DNA of 51,277 bases from an uncultured Woeseiaceae bacterium (GTDB lineage Bacteria; Pseudomonadota; Gammaproteobacteria; Steroidobacterales; Woeseiaceae), in NCBI GenBank assembly GCA_945788625.1, contig CALZMQ010000025.1:1-51277 (forward strand). The letters run 5' to 3'. Below the pieces are notes generated by a model that ran no database searches, was not told where the DNA came from, and saw only the letters and a list, made by a program, of their open reading frames with translations. The position numbers and the translations under genes were made by a program. Within the stretch, counting starts at the first letter, position 1. Every line of letters starts with the position of its first letter. Positions 45,613 to 51,277 of the stretch are shown piece by piece.

Positions 45613-47502
45613 CTATACTTCCGCCAGATCGCCCTTGGTCTCCAGCCATTTGCGACGGTCTTTCGAGCGTTTTTTCGCAAGCAGCATATCCATGAGTTGA
45701 TCGGCATTGTCACGCGCGCTGACCGTCAGCTGCACGAGCCGCCGCGTGTCCCGGTTCATCGTCGTTTCGCGAAGCTGCGCCGGGTTCATTTCGCCCAGGC
45801 CCTTGAATCGCGTTACCGACACTTTGCCGCGTTTCTTCTCGGCCGCTATCTGGTCGAGAATACCCTTGCGTTCTCCCTCGTCGAGCGCGTAGAAGACTTC
45901 CTTGCCGACGTCGATGCGATACAAGGGTGGCATCGCGACGTAGACATGGCCGGCCAGCACGAGCTCGCGGAAATGCCTCAGGAACAAGGCGCACAACAGC
46001 GTCGCGATATGCAGGCCGTCGGAATCCGCATCTGCAAGAATGCAGACCTTGTGGTAACGGAGGCCGTCGAGTTTGTCGTCACCCGGGTCGACACCCAGCG
46101 CAACAGTGATGTCGTGCACTTCCTGCGAAGCCAGGATCTCGGCCGAGTCGACTTCCCAGGTGTTGAGGATCTTGCCGCGCAGCGGCATTATCGCCTGCGT
46201 GTTGCGGTCGCGGGCCTGCTTCGCCGAACCGCCGGCGGAGTCGCCCTCGACGAGAAATATCTCGCAGAGTTCGGGCTCCTGTGACGTGCAATCAGCCAGC
46301 TTGCCCGGGAGCGCCGGTCCCGAGACGATCTTCTTGCGTACGACTTTCTTCGCGGACTTGAGACGCTTTTGCGCCTTGCTGATCGCAAGCTGCGCGATCT
46401 GGTCGCCCGTTTCGGGATGCTGGTTGAGCCACAGGGAAAACTTGTCCTTGATGACGCCGGCCACGAACGCCGCGGATTCGCGCGACGACAGGCGCTCCTT
46501 TGTTTGCCCGGAGAACTGCGGCTCTTCGAGCTTCGTACTGAGGACGAAGCTCAGTCCGTCCCAGACGTCCTCCGGCGCTACGCTTACGCCGCGTGGCAAC
46601 AGGTTCCTGAAGTCGCAAAATTCGCGCAAGGCGTTGGTCAGCCCGGTTCGCAGCCCGTTGACATGGGTACCGCCCTGCGGCGTCGGAATCAGGTTGACAT
46701 AGCTCTCGGTAACGCTGGGCCCGCCATCCACCGTCCAGACGAGCGCCCAGTCCACCGCTTCGTTGTTGCCGCTCAGACTTCCTGCGAACGGCTCGGCGGG
46801 AAGCGTCTCTCCGCCGCCGAGTTCTTCGAGCAGATACTCTTCGAGACCGCCCGAATAACACCACTCGATTCGTTCTTTCGGTTTCTCGACTTTCAGTCGA
46901 ACGGTGATGCCAGGGCACAACACGGCTTTGGCCCGTAAGACATGCTTGAGCTTGCTGATCGAGAATTTGGCTGAATCGAAATATTGCGGATCGGGCCAGA
47001 AGCGAATCGTCGTGCCTGTATTCGCCTTGCCGACTTTGCCAACCACCTCGAGCTTGCCGCGCTTCTTGCCGCCGGCAAAGCTCATGTTGTACTCCTGGCC
47101 GCCACGCCGTATCCAGACTTCGAGGTTTTTCGACAGGGCATTGACGACCGACACACCGACACCGTGCAGGCCGCCCGAATACTGATAATTCTTGTTGGAA
47201 AACTTGCCGCCCGCGTGCAGGCGCGTGAGGATCAGCTCGACGCCCGGGATTTTCTCTTTCGGGTGCTTGTCGACGGGCATGCCGCGACCGTCGTCCGTTA
47301 CCTCGAGCGAACCGTCCTTGTAGATCGTGACTTCGAGCTTCTTGCAATGGCCGGACAGGGCCTCGTCGATACTGTTGTCCACGACCTCGTGAGCCAGGTG
47401 GTTCGGCCTCGAGGTGTCCGTATACATGCCCGGCCGACGCCGCACAGGTTCGAGTCCGCTAAGGACCTCAATGTCCGCAGCGTCGTATCTATTACTCATC
47501 AA
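45613..47502 (-). CDS. parE: DNA topoisomerase IV subunit B
   Basis: ParE supplies ATP hydrolysis for topoisomerase IV. The 629-residue protein has the GHKL ATP site (EVVDNSIDEALSG, GRGMPVD, GLHGVGVSVVNALS), the transducer domain and the Toprim domain (LVEGDSAGGSAKQARDR, ILADADSDGLHI). The length equals E. coli ParE (630). It precedes parC, and nothing else lies between them. GyrB is excluded by the shorter length and the lack of the GyrB insert. Confidence 0.97.
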   Translation of the reverse strand: MMSNRYDAADIEVLSGLEPVRRRPGMYTDTSRPNHLAHEVVDNSIDEALSGHCKKLEVTIYKDGSLEVTDDGRGMPVDKHPKEKIPGVELILTRLHAGGKFSNKNYQYSGGLHGVGVSVVNALSKNLEVWIRRGGQEYNMSFAGGKKRGKLEVVGKVGKANTGTTIRFWPDPQYFDSAKFSISKLKHVLRAKAVLCPGITVRLKVEKPKERIEWCYSGGLEEYLLEELGGGETLPAEPFAGSLSGNNEAVDWALVWTVDGGPSVTESYVNLIPTPQGGTHVNGLRTGLTNALREFCDFRNLLPRGVSVAPEDVWDGLSFVLSTKLEEPQFSGQTKERLSSRESAAFVAGVIKDKFSLWLNQHPETGDQIAQLAISKAQKRLKSAKKVVRKKIVSGPALPGKLADCTSQEPELCEIFLVEGDSAGGSAKQARDRNTQAIMPLRGKILNTWEVDSAEILASQEVHDITVALGVDPGDDKLDGLRYHKVCILADADSDGLHIATLLCALFLRHFRELVLAGHVYVAMPPLYRIDVGKEVFYALDEGERKGILDQIAAEKKRGKVSVTRFKGLGEMNPAQLRETTMNRDTRRLVQLTVSARDNADQLMDMLLAKKRSKDRRKWLETKGDLAEV

Positions 47503-47589
47503 TCAGATAGCCAGTTATCAGATTGCCAGAAGAATGCCCGGCGGAATTCTAGCCTGAATCAAGGGGACAGTGCACTCAAACGGTGCTAT

Positions 47590-48183
47590 CTAGCTCAAAT
47601 CGCCCAACAATGATGCGCGGATATTGTCCGCAATGGGGCTGACCGAGACGCGGTAATTCTCGTGATCGATGCCCGCAGCAAGTGACGCGCCGGATTTCAG
47701 CGCGGCAACCTGCTCGGCGGGCAACTCAAATCGCAGGAAATGCACCGCTGAGGTCTTTTCGTCATCGGCCCTGTCGAGATCTTCGTCGGCGATCGCGAAT
47801 ACGCGATCGAAATCGGCAACGTGCACGAAAACGCGATCCTCTATGCCGAGCAGTTGCGACAGCATTGCGCGTCGTTCCTTGGCATCCGGAAATTCGACCA
47901 TGAATGTCGCTTTCCAGTTGGAACCATCGGGAATCAACGGGTTATACGCCTCCAGCTCCTCGTTGATGCCGTCGGCCTCGAATATGCGTTCGATGCGCAA
48001 CATCTCCTGAATTTGGTACTGCATGGTCAGGCGGTCTTCGAAATACAATGCCGCGTTCGTCCCCAGGTCGAGGCGCCGATTGCGCTTGTGCGCGAGTACT
48101 TTTTCCCGGAATGCTGGGCGTGCCTCGGCGTATTTCTCGAGGCTGAAAAGATCGTCACGGGTGAGTTTTTGCATGCTGTTCAT
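47590..48183 (-). CDS. DUF3501 family protein
   Basis: The 197-residue protein starts MNSMQKLTRDDLFSLEKYAE and matches the DUF3501 family as I know it; no biochemical function is established. It has conserved-looking segments FREKVLAHKRNRRLDLG, LYFEDRLTMQYQIQEMLRIE and ATFMVEFPDAKERRAML, and no cysteine, so it holds no metal cluster of its own. Its ATG overlaps the stop of the Fe-S protein gene (ATGA). Together with the rubrerythrin gene upstream it forms a three-gene set seen in other proteobacteria (from memory). A role in peroxide or nitrosative defence is inference. Confidence 0.82.
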   Translation of the reverse strand: MNSMQKLTRDDLFSLEKYAEARPAFREKVLAHKRNRRLDLGTNAALYFEDRLTMQYQIQEMLRIERIFEADGINEELEAYNPLIPDGSNWKATFMVEFPDAKERRAMLSQLLGIEDRVFVHVADFDRVFAIADEDLDRADDEKTSAVHFLRFELPAEQVAALKSGASLAAGIDHENYRVSVSPIADNIRASLLGDLS

Positions 48184-49523
48184 ATTCCGTAGGCAGTTCG
48201 CAACAGGCTCATCGGGTTGTTTGCCTCGTAATCGTCGAGGTCCTGGACGATTTGCTCCGCGGCCATCGGACAATCGCTGACGAAATGATCGGCGTCGGAG
48301 CGTTGCACCTTGTTGACCACGGGTCGCGCAATCTTCCTGGACGCATCATGGAATTCTTTTTTAACGGCGTAGGTGCCATCGTGGCCCGAGCAACGCTCAA
48401 TGGCTTCGACCGTCGTGTCCGGCACCAATTGCAGCAGGTCGCGCGTCTTGAGGCCTATGTTCTGTACCCGGAGGTGACAGGGCACCTGGTAGGAGACTTT
48501 GCCGAGAGGCTTCTTGAAGTCGGTCTTCAGCTTGCCTTCCTTGTGACGCAGCATCAGGTATTCGAAGGGGTCGAACATCGCATCACGGACTTTTGCGACG
48601 TGCGGGTCGTCCGGGAACATCAGCGGCAGTTCCTGCTTGAACATCAACGTGCATGAAGGAATGGGCGTGACGATGTCCCAACCGTCGTCGACCATGGCCG
48701 CGAGCATGGGAACGTTGATGTCCTTTGCCCGGGCTACCGCCTCCAGATCGCCGAGCTCCAGCTTCGGCATGCCGCAGCAAGCTTCCTTTTCCGCGAGTGC
48801 CATCGGGATACCGTTGTGTTCGAACACGGCGACGAGATCTTCATCGATCGCAGGGTGATTTCGGTTTCCGTAACAGGTGGTAAAAAGCACGACTTTGCCG
48901 CTCGTACTCTCCGTTGCCTCGGCCGTTACCTCGCCGGCGTTACGGAGACGCTTCAGCCGTTTCCTGGCAGTGTTCGAGTGGTAATCGGGCACCGGCGCGT
49001 CGCGGTGCACGCCGAGCGCGCCCTCGAGCAATTTGCGGCCGCCCTTGCTGCGATTGACTGCGTTGACCGCGTTTACGATGACCGGAATGCCTGCAAGCTT
49101 TCCGACCCGGTCTGTTGCACTGAGAATCTTGTCGCGGCCGGACGCACCCTGCTTCCTGAAACGAGCGGCCTTGGCGCGAAGCATCAGGTGGGGGAAGTCG
49201 ATGTTCCACTCGTGCGGCGGCACGTAAGGGCACTTCGACATGTAGCACATATCGCACAGATAGCAGTGATCGACGACGTCCCAGAAGACCGGCTTCGGGA
49301 CGCCATCGACTTCCATGGTGTCCGACTCGTCGACGGCATCGAACAAGGTCGGAAAGGAATTGCACAGGTTGAAACAGCGGCGACAGCCGTGGCAAATGTC
49401 GAATACCCGTTCGAGTTCCGCGAACAGGGGCTCTTCGTCGTAAAACTCGTCGCTGCGCCAGTCGAGCGGGTGCCGCGTCGGCGCCTCGAGGCTGCCCTCG
49501 CGCCTGCCTTCGGAGTTACTCAT
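48180..49523 (-). CDS. Iron-sulfur oxidoreductase with two 4Fe-4S motifs and CCG domains (GlpC/HdrD-like)
   Basis: The 447-residue cytoplasmic protein has two ferredoxin-type clusters: CHGCRRCFNLCNSFP (about 44-58) and CYLCDMCYMSKCPY (about 92-105). A heterodisulfide-reductase-like C-terminal half follows, with cysteine motifs TTCYGNR, EACCGMPKLE, QVPCHLRVQ, ERCSGHDGTY and VSDCPMA. Such proteins pass electrons between a flavin dehydrogenase or quinone pool and a partner. There is no FAD domain here, and no GlpA/B gene nearby, so glycerol-3-phosphate use is unlikely. It is coupled to DUF3501 by a four-base overlap and stands 57 bases after rubrerythrin, which suggests it feeds electrons to that enzyme (inference). 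Confidence 0.87.
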   Translation of the reverse strand: MSNSEGRREGSLEAPTRHPLDWRSDEFYDEEPLFAELERVFDICHGCRRCFNLCNSFPTLFDAVDESDTMEVDGVPKPVFWDVVDHCYLCDMCYMSKCPYVPPHEWNIDFPHLMLRAKAARFRKQGASGRDKILSATDRVGKLAGIPVIVNAVNAVNRSKGGRKLLEGALGVHRDAPVPDYHSNTARKRLKRLRNAGEVTAEATESTSGKVVLFTTCYGNRNHPAIDEDLVAVFEHNGIPMALAEKEACCGMPKLELGDLEAVARAKDINVPMLAAMVDDGWDIVTPIPSCTLMFKQELPLMFPDDPHVAKVRDAMFDPFEYLMLRHKEGKLKTDFKKPLGKVSYQVPCHLRVQNIGLKTRDLLQLVPDTTVEAIERCSGHDGTYAVKKEFHDASRKIARPVVNKVQRSDADHFVSDCPMAAEQIVQDLDDYEANNPMSLLRTAYGI

Positions 49524-49580
49524 CGGAATACCGTGTTAGCTGGAACACCGGGCCACAAGGCCCGGCGTTCCTAATGGCAT

Positions 49581-50000
49581 CTAATCGTCGAGTGTGTCGA
49601 GCGCTTTCTGGAATCGGTTTGCGTGGGAACGCTCGGCTTTGGCCAGCGTCTCGAACCAGTCCGCGATTTCGTCGAAGTTCTCTTCGCGCGCTGTCTTTGC
49701 CATGCCCGGGTACATGTCGGTGTACTCGTGGGTCTCGCCCGCGATTGCAGCCGCCAGGTTGGCGGACGTCGAGCCGATCGGCAGCCCCGTCGCCGGGTCG
49801 CCTACCTCTTCGAGGTACTCGAGGTGGCCGTGTGCATGGCCTGTTTCGCCTTCGGCCGTGGAACGAAATACAGCGGCGACATCGTTGTAGCCTTCAACGT
49901 CCGCTTTCGCCGCAAAATACAGATACCGACGATTCGCCTGAGATTCTCCGGCGAATGCGTCTTTGAGGTTACCTTCAGTCTTGCTGCCTTTTAATGACAC
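49581..50000 (-). CDS. Rubrerythrin (ferritin-like domain only)
   Basis: Rubrerythrins reduce hydrogen peroxide at a di-iron site. The 139-residue protein has the two ExxH repeats ([30 protein letters not shown]) and the early Glu in [14 protein letters not shown]. It lacks the C-terminal rubredoxin domain, so it needs another electron donor; the Fe-S protein encoded next is a candidate. The start codon is GTG at 50000 with AGAGGG eight bases upstream. Confidence 0.94.
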   Translation of the reverse strand: MSLKGSKTEGNLKDAFAGESQANRRYLYFAAKADVEGYNDVAAVFRSTAEGETGHAHGHLEYLEEVGDPATGLPIGSTSANLAAAIAGETHEYTDMYPGMAKTAREENFDEIADWFETLAKAERSHANRFQKALDTLDD

Positions 50001-50130
50001 TTTGTTTGCCCTCTCGCTTTGAGTATTTCAGTTTTTAGAACGAGTCTAAGGAGGCGTAACTCTATGCCTCGGGCCTGACGCTGTCAATCGTGGACAATAA
50101 CGCTGCGTTAATAATCCAGCTGCGCGAACA

Positions 50131-50159
50131 TTGACCATACTGCGGTCTGCCTGTAGCTT
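50131..50159 (+). promoter_or_regulatory. Possible sigma70 promoter of xseB
   Basis: TTGACC (50131-50136) and TAGCTT (50154-50159) are 17 bases apart, ending 30 bases before the xseB start. The -10 is weak. Confidence 0.4.
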
Positions 50160-50188
50160 AGCGGCGCACTCGACGATGGATGTGAAGC

Positions 50189-50437
50189 ATGAGCCCAGCC
50201 AAGAAATTCGACCTGGAAAAATCACTGGCCGACCTCGAAGAACTGGTCGAGGAACTCGAATCGGGCGATCTACCGCTCGAAAAAGCAATGCAGAAGTTCG
50301 AAGAAGGAATCAAGCTCACGCGCGGTTGCCAGACCGCGTTGAAGGAAGCGGAGCAAAAAGTCGAAATTCTGCTGAAAAGCGCGGGCGGCGAAGAAGCCCT
50401 GGAAGACTTCGAGCCCGAGGACGACCAGGATCAATAA
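50189..50437 (+). CDS. xseB: Exodeoxyribonuclease VII small subunit
   Basis: XseB wraps the long XseA helix in exonuclease VII, which degrades single-stranded DNA. The 82-residue helical protein has the family pattern FDLEKSLADLEELVEELESG, LPLEKAMQKFEEGIKL and CQTALKEAEQKVE. The length equals E. coli XseB (80). In most gammaproteobacteria ispA and dxs follow directly; here the sequence after the stop is an insertion-sequence relic, so the usual neighbours have been lost or moved. Confidence 0.96.
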   Translation: MSPAKKFDLEKSLADLEELVEELESGDLPLEKAMQKFEEGIKLTRGCQTALKEAEQKVEILLKSAGGEEALEDFEPEDDQDQ

Positions 50438-50474
50438 GTTTCGGCTGCGGTTGACCCGTCGCGGGCCTGTACAG

Positions 50475-50627
50475 TCAATTCACTTCCCGTTCCACTCGTC
50501 CAACAGACTGTTGACGTGTCCTGACGCGCAGCTCCTCACAGACCAGGGCATCAGTCATTCCGGATTCCGCTGATCTTCTTAACGCCTGTCGTTTAAACTC
50601 GGCACTAAATCTTTTGCGTCTCGCCAT
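50475..50627 (-). pseudogene. IS3-type transposase orfA remnant
   Basis: From an ATG at 50627 the minus strand reads MARRKRFSAEFKRQALRRSA, then ESGMTDALVCEELRVRTRQQ and stops at 50475 after 50 residues. The first 40 match the start of IS3-family OrfA proteins (helix-turn-helix of the MxRRKRFSxEFKxxAV type). The rest of OrfA, all of OrfB and clear inverted ends are missing. The 360-base gap between xseB and the methyltransferase gene (50438-50797) holds nothing else that I recognise. Confidence 0.72.
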
Positions 50628-50797
50628 TGTCCACCTGCCAAACGCATTATCGCGCTTAACTTAGGTGGTCCGATATATTGGGGCCAAACCAGCTGCTTGT
50701 GGCCGGAACCAGCCGGTCACATGGTTTGAGCTACAATGACGGCTACTGATCCATTGCAGCCGTTGACCCGATGGAATAATCGACCGAAGTATTAGCT

Positions 50798-51277
50798 ATG
50801 CGATCCGAAGACGAGATGGTCGCGTATGCGCTCGAGGCGCCTACTGCGCTACTACGCTATTTGCCGGAGTTGCTCGCGGACCTGGAGGAATTGGGTAGCG
50901 ATGCAGCGGCAATTGCCGGTGTTCTCGATGATCTCAATCCAACAATATCGACAACCGTGGTGGATCTCGGGTGTGGCAAAGGTGCTGTCGCCGTTGAGGT
51001 TGCCGAAAATCTAAACCTCAACGTATGTGGGATCGATCTGTTTGAACCCTTCATGGAAAGTTGCAAGGAGCTGGCTGAGTCCCGGGGCGTGTCTGAGCTG
51101 TGCCACTTCATCCACGGCGATATCTTGAATCTAGCGGGAAAGCTCAAACCCTTCGACATAGCGATTTATGCTGCGCTTGGAGACGTCTTGGGTGCACTGG
51201 ATCAGACGGTCTCCGTTATCCGGCAGTACGTCAAAACGGGTGGATACATAGTGATCAGCGACGGTTTTATCAAAGAC
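50798..51277 (+). CDS. SAM-dependent class I methyltransferase, 3' end cut by window
   Basis: The frame is open for 160 codons from ATG 50798 to the window end. An N-terminal helical part (MRSEDEMVAYALEAPTALLR) is followed by motif I VVDLGCGKGAVAVEVA (about 56-71), the acidic residue of motif II in VCGIDLF and a motif IV-like DIAIYAALGD. The substrate cannot be told; proteins of this kind include small-molecule and cofactor methyltransferases. The DNA is more AT-rich than the neighbours (26 of 60 bases from 51001 are G or C by my count), and an IS relic lies upstream, so recent acquisition is possible. Confidence 0.78.
   Translation, partial: MRSEDEMVAYALEAPTALLRYLPELLADLEELGSDAAAIAGVLDDLNPTISTTVVDLGCGKGAVAVEVAENLNLNVCGIDLFEPFMESCKELAESRGVSELCHFIHGDILNLAGKLKPFDIAIYAALGDVLGALDQTVSVIRQYVKTGGYIVISDGFIKD

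Overview
The window reads as a chromosomal segment of a GC-rich gammaproteobacterium. The evidence is the gene order: tig-clpP-clpX-lon-hupB-ppiD, the block asd-fimV-truA-accD-folC-dedD-cvpA-purF known from Pseudomonas, a FimX/FimV pair of the type IV pilus kind, LpxH, MiaE and EpmA/EF-P. Surface multiheme cytochromes under an FNR-type regulator suggest an aquatic or sediment bacterium that can live with little oxygen (Woeseiales/Chromatiales-like; this is inference). The first and last genes are cut by the window edges.

Layout. 1-1.3 kb: end of a dicarboxylate/amino-acid symporter. 1.4-10.2 kb: protein quality control on the minus strand (tRNA-Leu, tig, clpP, clpX, lon, hupB, ppiD) with readable sigma70 and heat-shock promoters; tRNA-Asp lies between hupB and ppiD. 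10.3-11.6 kb: divergent doxX-like gene and pdxH. 11.7-17.2 kb: the most unusual part, an octaheme and a decaheme lipoprotein cytochrome, each with a collagen-like Gly-X-Y linker, next to a divergent Crp/Fnr-family regulator with an FNR-like cysteine set. All three genes carry the same palindrome, CTGAC-N4-GTCAG, about 110 bases before their start codons. 17.3-18.8 kb: a small membrane protein, a broken tyrosine recombinase, and a tRNA cluster (Pro, Arg, His, Lys) with a 68-bp perfect duplication of the tRNA-His 3' end.

18.9-34.5 kb: cyclophilin-lpxH; then on the minus strand purF, a pseudo-receiver/Ser-Thr kinase and miaE; cvpA, dedD, folC, accD; truA, which has no ATG/GTG/TTG start in frame; fimV; asd; aroC; prmB. 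34.6-38 kb: a tightly coupled plus-strand operon (sco1, pcuAC, psd, epmA, msrC) whose reading frames overlap by 1-4 bases and which meets efp, the substrate of EpmA, tail to tail. 38.7-43.1 kb: a FimX-like protein and a second FimV-like protein with a perfect CRP/Vfr-type site between them. 43.1-43.3 kb: a 246-bp inverted-repeat element. 43.3-50 kb: parC, parE, and a DUF3501 / Fe-S oxidoreductase / rubrerythrin set. 50.2-51.3 kb: xseB, an IS3-type transposase remnant, and the start of an AT-richer methyltransferase gene.

The best candidate for an undescribed system is the 11.7-17.2 kb locus: outer-membrane electron-transfer lipoproteins that appear to be wired to a local Fe-S regulator through one shared operator. 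The DUF3501/Fe-S/rubrerythrin trio is a second candidate.
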